Shown: positions 1 through 6,042 of the stretch, one piece after another | Layout: each line of letters opens with the position of its first letter | Numbering within the stretch: the first letter of the stretch is position 1 | Assembly: GCA_913031515.1 (NCBI GenBank) | Contig: CAJWET010000062.1 | Coordinates: 1 to 8,262, forward strand | Reading direction: 5' to 3' | From: an uncultured Acidimicrobiaceae bacterium | Lineage (GTDB): Bacteria > Actinomycetota > Acidimicrobiia > Acidimicrobiales > UBA8592 | DNA length: 8,262 nt | The notes under the pieces: model-generated | Told to the model about the DNA's origin: nothing | Database searches by the model: none | Seen by the model: the letters and a program-made list of their open reading frames with translations, nothing else | Program-made: the position numbers and the translations under genes

Positions 1-426
1 GAGGGGATCTCCCGTAACGAATTCCAGACTTTTGGGGTCATCTCCGTTCAGAAAAGGAAGCACCACCGGAACTCCCCGATCTGCTGCAAGATCAACCATG
101 AGTGGATCCTGAAGCCCATCTGATGCATTCATGAAATTCGCTCCAGCATCGAGTGCTCGCTCCATTATTTCTGGGTTCCAAGTATCAATAGAGAGCTCAA
201 TCTCCAACTGAGATAGCGCTTGGATTTTTCCTTCAAGACGGTTCCATTCTTCCTCGGTGTTAATGCGGTCAGCGTATTGGGTTGAGCCAGCTGCTCCTAG
301 GTCAATTCCCACACACCCTTTTTCTATCAGTTCTTTCGCACGTGAAAGCGTCTCTTCAACTGTGATAGCGATAGAGAAGTCAGCTAAGGAATCATGAGAA
401 GCGTTGATCACACCATGAAGTTTCAC
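1..426 (-). CDS. Dihydropteroate synthase-like TIM-barrel protein, C-terminal part outside window
   Basis: The first 142 codons are visible and the gene runs off the left edge. The fold is that of pterin-binding enzymes such as dihydropteroate synthase (FolP), which joins a pterin pyrophosphate to p-aminobenzoate in folate synthesis. The recognisable motifs are HGVINASHDS at residues 4-13 (family: MGVxNxTPDSFSDG), GIDLGAAGST at 40-49 (family: IDVGGESTRPG), LSIDTWNPEI at 78-87 (family: SVDT) and NFMNASDG at 97-104 (family: xIND). The Asn of the first motif, the Asp of IDT and the Asn of MNAS are kept. The two substrate loops are altered: TPDSF became SHDSL and the STRPG loop became GSTQYADR. 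It may therefore be a FolP paralogue with another substrate. The start is GTG at 426-424, chosen because the first motif begins four residues later; an in-frame TAA lies 11 codons upstream. GTG at 414-412 is an alternative. The gene diverges from cysO. Confidence 0.75.
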   Translation of the reverse strand, partial: MKLHGVINASHDSLADFSIAITVEETLSRAKELIEKGCVGIDLGAAGSTQYADRINTEEEWNRLEGKIQALSQLEIELSIDTWNPEIMERALDAGANFMNASDGLQDPLMVDLAADRGVPVVLPFLNGDDPKSLEFVTGDPL

Positions 427-433
427 TCCGCCT

Positions 434-439
434 ACGGTA
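434..439 (-). promoter_or_regulatory. Possible -10 element of the DHPS-like gene
   Basis: On the minus strand TACCGT fits the TAnnnT pattern and ends 7 nt before the GTG start, which would give a leaderless or nearly leaderless transcript. No -35 element is seen. A purine-rich GGCGGA directly abuts the GTG, too close for a normal ribosome binding site. This is the weakest of the four sites of this kind in the window. Confidence 0.25.
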
Positions 440-527
440 GAGGCCGAACCAGTCAGTTACACTTTCCGACTCTTCATTCTGACGGTAGTAACGATTAAGA
501 AGGAAATTGGGCCTTATCAGGAGCAAA

Positions 528-540
528 GGGAATTAATCCC
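528..540. promoter_or_regulatory. Imperfect palindrome upstream of the cysO -10 element
   Basis: GGGAATTAATCCC has four paired bases on each side (GGGA/TCCC) around an ATTAA centre. It lies 2 nt upstream of the proposed cysO -10 hexamer, where a repressor or activator could act. No family-specific operator is recognised, and a 4-bp arm can arise by chance. Confidence 0.25.
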
Positions 541-542
541 GA

Positions 543-548
543 TAAATT
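543..548 (+). promoter_or_regulatory. Proposed -10 element of leaderless cysO transcript
   Basis: TAAATT is followed by six bases (CACACT) and then the ATG of cysO, so transcription would start at the A of the start codon. No Shine-Dalgarno sequence lies within the usual distance; the nearest purine run (AAAGGGA) is more than 20 nt upstream. No clear -35 box is present. The same spacing occurs before hemQ and livH. Confidence 0.5.
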
Positions 549-554
549 CACACT

Positions 555-830
555 ATGCCCGTAAAGATTCGCATTCCAACCACCTTACGAGTCTTAACTT
601 CCGGGGAGGCCGAAGTCAGCACCACCGAAGGAACCATTGCAGAGATTATTGAACAGCTTTGTGGGACTTATCCCGATTTTCAGGGACGGCTCGTTGACGA
701 TGAAGGAAACCTATTACGATTTGTCAATATGTACGTTGAAGACGAAGATGTTCGCTTTCTCCAAGGCATGGAAACTTTAGTAGATGATGGGCAAACAATA
801 TCGATTATTCCTGCTGTTGCAGGTGGGTAG
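555..830 (+). CDS. cysO: CysO-type sulfur carrier protein (MoaD/ThiS family)
   Basis: This is a 91-residue ubiquitin-like protein ending in the diglycine needed for C-terminal adenylation and thiocarboxylation. It closely resembles mycobacterial CysO: both start with a short strand ending in IPTxLR, contain RFVN-YV-DEDVRF (here residues 55-68) and end in IPAVAGG. In Mycobacterium tuberculosis, CysO thiocarboxylate donates sulfur to O-phosphoserine through CysM, and the peptidase Mec+ then releases cysteine. MoaD proteins of molybdopterin synthesis share the fold, but the RFVN...DEDVRF block favours CysO. Neither cysM nor mec is adjacent here: the upstream gene is a divergent DHPS-like gene and the downstream gene is groL, 185 nt away. 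The ATG start has no ribosome binding site and fits leaderless translation. The gap to groL (831-1015) shows no convincing terminator. Confidence 0.9.
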   Translation: MPVKIRIPTTLRVLTSGEAEVSTTEGTIAEIIEQLCGTYPDFQGRLVDDEGNLLRFVNMYVEDEDVRFLQGMETLVDDGQTISIIPAVAGG

Positions 831-1002
831 CGGATGCCGAAAGAAGAAATAAAGATCTTTCCTGTTTCAAGTCGGAATCATTTACACGTTTCAGTACCAT
901 TACTAACGCTGAAAATTATTTCCATTGTTGATCGAATACGAATAGAGATCAGAAATGGAATAAATACGCAAATTGTTTTGTTCTTATAGATAAGAAGCCA
1001 AA

Positions 1003-1008
1003 GAGGAG
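1003..1008 (+). promoter_or_regulatory. Shine-Dalgarno sequence of groL
   Basis: GAGGAG lies 7 nt before the groL ATG, a near-ideal ribosome binding site. It fixes the groL start and contrasts with the leaderless starts of cysO and hemQ on either side. Confidence 0.8.
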
Positions 1009-1015
1009 AGATTGA

Positions 1016-2638
1016 ATGGCAAAAATCATTTCATTTGATGAAGAAGCTCGACGAGGGCTTGAAGCTGGTATGAACACCCTTGCGGACGCCGTAAGAGTAA
1101 CCCTTGGGCCTAAAGGCCGTAACGTCGTGCTTGACAAAAAATGGGGAGCTCCCACTATCACCAATGATGGTGTCTCTATCGCAAAAGAGATTGATCTCGA
1201 AGATCCTTACGAACGGATTGGCGCTGAATTGGTAAAAGAAGTTGCGAAAAAAACCGACGACGTCGCCGGTGACGGAACAACTACTGCAACAGTTCTAGCC
1301 TGGTCCATGGTCCGCGAAGGACTCCGAAATGTTGCAGCTGGCGCTAATCCGATGTCACTGAAAAAAGGAATTGAAGCTGGAGTTGCTGCAGCGGTTGAAT
1401 CTATTCGGGGTCAATCACAAGATGTCTCTTCAGATAAGGACCAGATAGCAAATGTTGCGGCAATATCTGCAGCAGATTCCGAAATAGGTGGAAAGATTAG
1501 CGAAGCGATAGACAAGGTCGGAAAAGATGGAGTGATTACCGTCGAAGAATCCCAGACCTTCGGTATGGACCTAGATTTTGTCGAAGGTATGCGTTTCGAC
1601 AAAGGTTACATCTCCCCGTACTTCGTTACTGACCCTGAGCGCATGGAGGCAGTATTAGAAGATCCCTACCTTCTTTTCATTGGGTCAAAAGTTTCCGCAG
1701 TTCGAGACATTGTCCCCGTACTCGAAAAAATCATGCAGTCTGGGAAACCTCTCCTTATCATCGCCGAAGATGTAGAAGGAGAGGCTTTGGCAACACTTGT
1801 TGTCAACAAGATACGAGGAACATTCACCTCTGTGAGTGTCAAAGCCCCTGGGTTCGGGGACCGTCGTAAAGCCATGCTTCAAGATATGGCTATTTTGACC
1901 GGCGGGCAGGTTATTAGTGAAGAAGTCGGACTTAAACTTGAATCCGTATCTCTCGATTTACTTGGACAAGCCCGCAAGGTTGTGATCTCCAAAGATGAGA
2001 CGACGGTTATAGAAGGATCAGGAAATCGTGAAGACGTTGACGGCCGCATCGCTCAAATAAAAGCCGAAATCGAAAACACTGATTCTGACTATGACAGGGA
2101 AAAACTCCAAGAAAGACTGGCGAAACTCTCCGGAGGTGTAGCGATTCTAAAAGTTGGTGCTGCTACGGAAGTTGAACTCAAAGAGAAGAAACACCGAATC
2201 GAAGATGCTGTATCGACAACCAAAGCAGCTATCGAAGAGGGTGTAGTTGCTGGTGGCGGGGTAACGCTGCTTCGTGCTCAGGAAGACGTGCTTAAAGTAA
2301 CGAAAGAACTTGCCAATCCCGATGAGGCAACAGGCGCACGTCTCGTAGCAAAAGCATTAGAAGCTCCCCTCAAGCAGATAGCTATTAACGCAGGGCTAGA
2401 AGGGGGAGTCATAGTTGAAAGAGTCCGGAACCTAGAAGGAGCACATGGACTTAATGCTTCTAGCGGAGACTATGAAGACCTTGTAGCCGCTGGAATTATC
2501 GACGCGGCGAAAGTAACTCGATCAGCTTTACAAAATGCTGCATCGATTGCTGCTTTGTTCTTAACTACCGAAGCAGTAATTGCTGATGCTCCCGAAGAAG
2601 CTGCTGGACAAGCAGGCATGCCAGAGATGGATTTCTAA
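1016..2638 (+). CDS. groL: Chaperonin GroEL (60 kDa chaperonin, Hsp60)
   Basis: This is a complete 540-residue chaperonin, the normal length. It forms the double-ring ATP-driven folding chamber in the cytosol and works with a GroES lid. Visible landmarks are the nucleotide-binding VTLGPKGRNV at residues 28-37, ITNDGVSIAKEI at 48-59, GDGTTTAT at 85-92 (its Asp is the conserved catalytic-site residue) and the Cpn60 signature AAIEEGVVAGGG at 404-415. The N-terminal half, with KKWGAPTITNDG and LVREGLRNVAAGANP-like wording, is typical of actinobacterial GroEL2. The C-terminus ends GMPEMDF, a shortened form of the usual Gly-Met-rich tail. No groES is adjacent, as is common for the solitary groL of Actinobacteria. 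I found no CIRCE operator (TTAGCACTC-N9-GAGTGCTAA) and no complete HAIR (HspR) operator in the 185 nt upstream, so its heat-shock control cannot be read from the sequence. Confidence 0.97.
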   Translation: MAKIISFDEEARRGLEAGMNTLADAVRVTLGPKGRNVVLDKKWGAPTITNDGVSIAKEIDLEDPYERIGAELVKEVAKKTDDVAGDGTTTATVLAWSMVREGLRNVAAGANPMSLKKGIEAGVAAAVESIRGQSQDVSSDKDQIANVAAISAADSEIGGKISEAIDKVGKDGVITVEESQTFGMDLDFVEGMRFDKGYISPYFVTDPERMEAVLEDPYLLFIGSKVSAVRDIVPVLEKIMQSGKPLLIIAEDVEGEALATLVVNKIRGTFTSVSVKAPGFGDRRKAMLQDMAILTGGQVISEEVGLKLESVSLDLLGQARKVVISKDETTVIEGSGNREDVDGRIAQIKAEIENTDSDYDREKLQERLAKLSGGVAILKVGAATEVELKEKKHRIEDAVSTTKAAIEEGVVAGGGVTLLRAQEDVLKVTKELANPDEATGARLVAKALEAPLKQIAINAGLEGGVIVERVRNLEGAHGLNASSGDYEDLVAAGIIDAAKVTRSALQNAASIAALFLTTEAVIADAPEEAAGQAGMPEMDF

Positions 2639-2686
2639 CAACGCTTTTCTCGATAGGTCAAATGAACTGGTATGGAGTTTCTACCC

Positions 2687-2692
2687 TAGACT
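2687..2692 (+). promoter_or_regulatory. Proposed -10 element of leaderless hemQ transcript
   Basis: TAGACT is followed by six bases (TTAATC) and the ATG of hemQ, giving a start of transcription at the start codon. The only purine-rich candidate for ribosome binding, GGAG at 2674-2677, is over 20 nt away. It implies that hemQ has its own promoter although it lies only 60 nt after groL. No good -35 box is present. Confidence 0.5.
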
Positions 2693-2698
2693 TTAATC

Positions 2699-3379
2699 AT
2701 GGAAAGTAATTCACTTCGGACATCTGAAGGCTTGGGAGTACTACATCTTTTTTGCAAGATCCAGAAAGACTTAGATAAACAAAAAGTTATCGAGGTAGCA
2801 GAAATAGCAAACGCTTCGTCGATGCAAGTTGTTTCGGTCACCATTCTTGGCCATAAGGCAGATATAGCATTTATGGTTCTTAGTGATGATTGGGTCCAAC
2901 TACGTAAGTTCCAAACCACCATTGGTGCTTCAGGTTTGGAGATAGTCGATTCGTACGTGTCATTGACTGAAATTTCTGAATACGCTGACGGAGTTCCTGA
3001 AGAAATGCGCCAAGCCCGTCTATACCCAGAGCTTCCCCCCGAAGGAAAACCGGCGTGGTGTTTCTACCCTATGTCCAAACGGAGGAACCCGAATCAGAAC
3101 TGGTTTACGTTAGCCTTCGAAAAAAGAAAAGAACTCATGTATGAACACGGAGCTTCAGGAAGAAAGTTTGCTGGACGGGTGCTACAGGTCATAACCGGTT
3201 CAACTGGGGTAGATAATTACGAATGGGGTGTGACGTTGTTCTGTGTTCATCCGGATGACCTCAAAGACGTTGTTTACACTATGCGGTTTGATGAAGCTTC
3301 AGCAGAATATGCGGAATTTGGCCCTTTCTATTCTGGTTATGTGACTCCCGTCGACGAGTTATTTCGCCAGACTTCCTAA
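2699..3379 (+). CDS. hemQ: Coproheme decarboxylase HemQ (chlorite dismutase-like family)
   Basis: This is a complete 226-residue protein of the Cld/HemQ family (also called ChdC). It decarboxylates two propionates of iron-coproporphyrin III, using hydrogen peroxide, to make haem b; this is the final step of the coproporphyrin-dependent pathway. Motifs in order are ARLYPELPP at 106-114, YPMSKRR at 123-129, NWFTL at 134-138, MYEHGASGRKFAGRV at 147-161, QVITGSTG at 163-170, YEWGVTLF at 174-181 and RFDEASAEYAEFGPFYSG at 196-213. Y123 and K127 match the catalytic Tyr/Lys pair of Firmicutes enzymes (Y145/K149 in Staphylococcus aureus). H150, 27 residues after the Tyr, matches the proximal haem ligand, and Q163 the distal Gln. 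It is therefore of the Firmicutes type, not the YPFVRSY-containing type usual in Mycobacterium and Streptomyces. No chlorite dismutase activity is expected. It converges with livF across 38 nt without a clear terminator. Confidence 0.92.
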   Translation: MESNSLRTSEGLGVLHLFCKIQKDLDKQKVIEVAEIANASSMQVVSVTILGHKADIAFMVLSDDWVQLRKFQTTIGASGLEIVDSYVSLTEISEYADGVPEEMRQARLYPELPPEGKPAWCFYPMSKRRNPNQNWFTLAFEKRKELMYEHGASGRKFAGRVLQVITGSTGVDNYEWGVTLFCVHPDDLKDVVYTMRFDEASAEYAEFGPFYSGYVTPVDELFRQTS

Positions 3380-3417
3380 ATCCTTTACCGCCCATCAAAC
3401 CGACGTTCCTATATGGT

Positions 3418-4167
3418 CTAGGACTGGGCCAGCGTCCCTAGATAGAGTTTTATGACATTTGGATCATTGAGGAGACTTTCTCCTGTCCCATCGTAAGCAT
3501 TCTTCCCTTGATCTAGGACATACCCCCGTTCACTTATTTTGAGACATCTCGTTGCATTCTGCTCAACCATCACAATCGAAACTCCGGTTTGATTGATCGA
3601 GGTGACGTTCTCAAAGACTTCTACCTGTAATGCTGGAGATAACCCCGCAGAAGGTTCATCGAGAAGAAGTACAGCTGGCTCCATCATTAAAGCCCTTCCC
3701 ATCGCTAGCATCTGACGTTCCCCTCCCGAGAGGAGGCCAGCGCGCTGCCGGATCCTCTCTCCAAGTCTGGGGAAAAGATCTGTGATTGCTTGTATTCGTT
3801 TCTCCACTTGTTGTTTTGGAAGTTGGTATGCACCCATTTCCAGATTTTCGGACACAGTTAGTGAAGGAAAAACGTTTTCGTTTTGTGGGACAAATCCGAC
3901 ACCTTTTTCCACAAGTTCATGGGCTGGAAGATTCGTAATCTCTTCTCCCATAAGTTCTACGGTTCCGCTTCGAACTTCGACAAGGCCAAACATACTTTTT
4001 ACCAAAGTCGATTTCCCTGCACCGTTTGGACCAATAATCCCAACCAACTCGCCCTTATGGAGTTCAAAGTTGCACCCCGTCAAAATATCTACTCCTGGGA
4101 GGTAACCAGCTACTAGATCTTTGGAAGACAGGACAATTTCTTTGGTTTTTTCACCGACATCAGACAT
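3418..4167 (-). CDS. livF: Branched-chain amino acid-type ABC transporter ATPase LivF
   Basis: This is a complete 249-residue cytosolic ATPase, the last gene of the liv operon. It pairs with LivG to drive import through LivHM. Walker A is GPNGAGKST at residues 46-54, the Q-loop Gln is Q95 (VPQNENVF), the signature is LSGGE at 146-150, Walker B is LLLDEP at 167-172, and the switch position holds Gln (VEQNA, Q203) in place of His, which is normal for LivF. The phrase GFVPQNENVFPSLTVSENLEMGA is typical of LivF; the urea-transporter ATPase UrtE usually has GRNGxGKTT in Walker A, so UrtE is less likely. Its ATG overlaps the livG stop by 8 nt, and GAGGAG lies 7 nt upstream inside livG, so translation is probably coupled. 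No substrate-binding protein gene follows; the next gene, hemQ, converges. Confidence 0.93.
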   Translation of the reverse strand: MSDVGEKTKEIVLSSKDLVAGYLPGVDILTGCNFELHKGELVGIIGPNGAGKSTLVKSMFGLVEVRSGTVELMGEEITNLPAHELVEKGVGFVPQNENVFPSLTVSENLEMGAYQLPKQQVEKRIQAITDLFPRLGERIRQRAGLLSGGERQMLAMGRALMMEPAVLLLDEPSAGLSPALQVEVFENVTSINQTGVSIVMVEQNATRCLKISERGYVLDQGKNAYDGTGESLLNDPNVIKLYLGTLAQS

Positions 4168-4996
4168 TCTTTAGCTCCTCTGCGACTGAACTACCAAGAT
4201 AGGCATCTATAACTGCAGGATTTTTGGATACCTCACCCGGTGTTCCTTCGGCTATGATCCTTCCCTCAGCGAGGACAACGATCCAATCCGAAATACCCAT
4301 TATGACGTCCATATCATGCTCTATGAAAAGTACGCTCACACCATCGTCGCGGAGATTTTCTATATGCTGCAATAGGGATTCGACAAGAGCAGGATTCACC
4401 CCTGCCATAGGCTCGTCGAGAAGAATCAGTGTAGGTTCCGACATTAGAGCTCGGGCCATTTCAAGAAGTTTCCTCTGACCTCCTGATAGTGTCGCTGCAT
4501 ATTCCTCGCGCATATGGGCTAGATTGAACCGCTCGAGCAGACCTTCAGCCTTCTCCAGCACTTTCGATTCCTGTTTCTTCCATTGGGTAGGAAGTAACGC
4601 ATACCGGAGAAGCTCCCCACGTTGCTTGGCTGCCCCAAGAAGCATATTGTCAAGGACGGTCATTTTCGCCAGTGATTTGGTCAACTGGAATGTTCGTACC
4701 ATCCCAGCCTGAGCGATAATATGTGGAGCTTTCCCTGCTAGTGAAGAATCACCAAAAACCCAAGATCCACTGTTGGGCTTATCAAATCCGGTGATGAGGT
4801 TAAAGAGAGTGGTTTTCCCTGCTCCGTTTGGGCCAATGAATGCGGTTATTATGCCGCGCTGAATTTCAAGGTGATCGATGTCTACAGCGCGTAAACCTCC
4901 AAATGTCCGTACCATATCGTCAAGGGTCAGAATCGGATCAGGTTTTGCAGATCCGATAGTTGCTTCAAACGAATTCGAAGATGCGTTACCTGACAT
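4160..4996 (-). CDS. livG: Branched-chain amino acid-type ABC transporter ATPase LivG
   Basis: This is a complete 278-residue ATPase of the HAAT importer family. Walker A is GPNGAGKT at residues 55-62, the Q-loop is VRTFQ (Q104), the signature is LSGGQ at 170-174, Walker B is LILLDEP at 190-196, and the switch His is H227 (IEHDMD). The MVRTFQLTKSLAKMTVLDNML stretch after Walker A and the long insertion before the signature are characteristic of LivG and separate it from LivF. The first 22 residues are a low-complexity Ser/Ala-rich extension ahead of the ATPase core. The ATG is preceded by a strong GAGGAGG at 9 nt spacing and overlaps the end of livM by 11 nt. Confidence 0.94.
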   Translation of the reverse strand: MSGNASSNSFEATIGSAKPDPILTLDDMVRTFGGLRAVDIDHLEIQRGIITAFIGPNGAGKTTLFNLITGFDKPNSGSWVFGDSSLAGKAPHIIAQAGMVRTFQLTKSLAKMTVLDNMLLGAAKQRGELLRYALLPTQWKKQESKVLEKAEGLLERFNLAHMREEYAATLSGGQRKLLEMARALMSEPTLILLDEPMAGVNPALVESLLQHIENLRDDGVSVLFIEHDMDVIMGISDWIVVLAEGRIIAEGTPGEVSKNPAVIDAYLGSSVAEELKNV

Positions 4997-6038
4997 CGAT
5001 CTGCGCCTCCTCTTTTTTCCCGACGAGACCTTGAGGTCTCCAAATCATCAAAACAGCCAACATAATACCCATCATGATCATCCGTACGCTGGCGATATCG
5101 TTCGATTCAAGGATGGCTTCAGGAATCCATCCGGAATCTACCATCTGTCGAAGAAGCTCTTCGACGAAAACGATTATAAACCAGAACGTAATCGCCCCGA
5201 TGACTGGACCCCATACAGAAGCGGCTCCGCCTAAAATTAAGACGGTCCAGATAAAGAACGTAGTTTGAGGTTTAAACTGCTGTGTTTCGACAAATCCCGT
5301 ATTTAGTGACCGGGTGATTCCTGCTAGTGCTACAATCATCCCACCGATGATCAAGCTCTGCAGTTTATAGGAGAAGACGTTTTTCCCCAGAGCTCGCGCC
5401 GCATCTTCGTCTTCACGGATCGCCTTGATGACCCGACCCCAAGGAGAACGCATCAACCCCCAAATCAGCAAGGTTGTGAGCATAACCATCGTCCACCCAA
5501 GAATCATTACCCAGAGTGTCTGCTCGTCAAATCTCAAACGCCAGAATCCATAGGCCCCATCATTGATTGGATTCCAATCAATAGTGACGACATCGGCAAA
5601 CGATACGTTTGCATTGCGATCTTCGATACTTGGAAGTCCGAAAGGACCTCCGGTTAGATCCAGAAGCCTTTGAGACCGGAATGAGATGCGGAGCACCTCA
5701 GCAATAGCGATGGTGGTTATTGCGAGATAGTCTGCCCGTAAACGCAGAGAAGGTAGGCCGATGCTCAAAGCGATACCGATCGCGAAGACCAAGCCGGCTG
5801 CTATTCCGAGTAACAGCGAGCCCCCTAGCCACCCTTGGGTGAAGAAAATAGCCATTCCGTATGCTCCAGCAGCCATAAATGCGACAACGCCAAAGTTCAG
5901 CAGCCCCGTATAACCGTAATGCAGGTTTAGTCCTACAGCTGCTAAAGCAAATGTTGCTGCTTGGACACCTATTGAAGTCCGCAAAGCTAGTCCGAGCAGT
6001 TTACTTATGTCGATTCCGGCGAGAAGATTCAAAACCAT
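4986..6038 (-). CDS. livM: Branched-chain amino acid-type ABC transporter permease LivM
   Basis: This is an inner-membrane permease that partners LivH to form the transport path. With the ATG at 6038-6036 it has 350 residues. About nine to ten hydrophobic segments are visible. The N-terminal GLNLHYGYTGLLNFG motif and LRADYLAITTIAIAE are LivM hallmarks, and IKAIREDEDAARALGKN is the cytoplasmic EAA-like loop that docks the ATPases. FFIWTVLILGGAASVWGPVIGA near the C-terminus and the closing WRPQGLVG are also typical. The frame is open further upstream, to GTG at 6065 or TTG at 6068, which would overlap livH. I prefer the ATG because it follows the livH stop by 4 nt and puts the hydrophobic helix near the N-terminus; none of the three has a strong ribosome binding site, so coupling to livH is likely. 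Confidence 0.9.
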   Translation of the reverse strand: MVLNLLAGIDISKLLGLALRTSIGVQAATFALAAVGLNLHYGYTGLLNFGVVAFMAAGAYGMAIFFTQGWLGGSLLLGIAAGLVFAIGIALSIGLPSLRLRADYLAITTIAIAEVLRISFRSQRLLDLTGGPFGLPSIEDRNANVSFADVVTIDWNPINDGAYGFWRLRFDEQTLWVMILGWTMVMLTTLLIWGLMRSPWGRVIKAIREDEDAARALGKNVFSYKLQSLIIGGMIVALAGITRSLNTGFVETQQFKPQTTFFIWTVLILGGAASVWGPVIGAITFWFIIVFVEELLRQMVDSGWIPEAILESNDIASVRMIMMGIMLAVLMIWRPQGLVGKKEEAQIDVR

Positions 6039-6042
6039 GTCA

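Noticed and set aside
836..860. GAAAGA...TCTTTC inverted repeat as a cysO terminator
   Set aside because: Only a 6-bp AT-rich stem with an 11-nt loop and no following T-run; too weak to call a terminator.
834..989. A 51-codon ATG frame beginning 3 nt after the cysO stop
   Set aside because: No ribosome binding site, no recognisable family, Ile-rich composition typical of a chance frame, and it occupies the likely groL promoter region.
831..1015. CIRCE operator or sigma-70 promoter for groL
   Set aside because: No TTAGCACTC-N9-GAGTGCTAA is present, and the candidate boxes (TTGATC at 928-933, TATAGA at 985-990) have no partner at acceptable spacing.
3380..3417. Bidirectional terminator between hemQ and livF
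   Set aside because: The 38-nt convergent gap has no stem of useful length and no T-run on either strand.
3782..4105. Long open frames on the plus strand across the liv genes, and on the minus strand across groL
   Set aside because: They are antisense shadows of strongly supported genes and show no protein family features.
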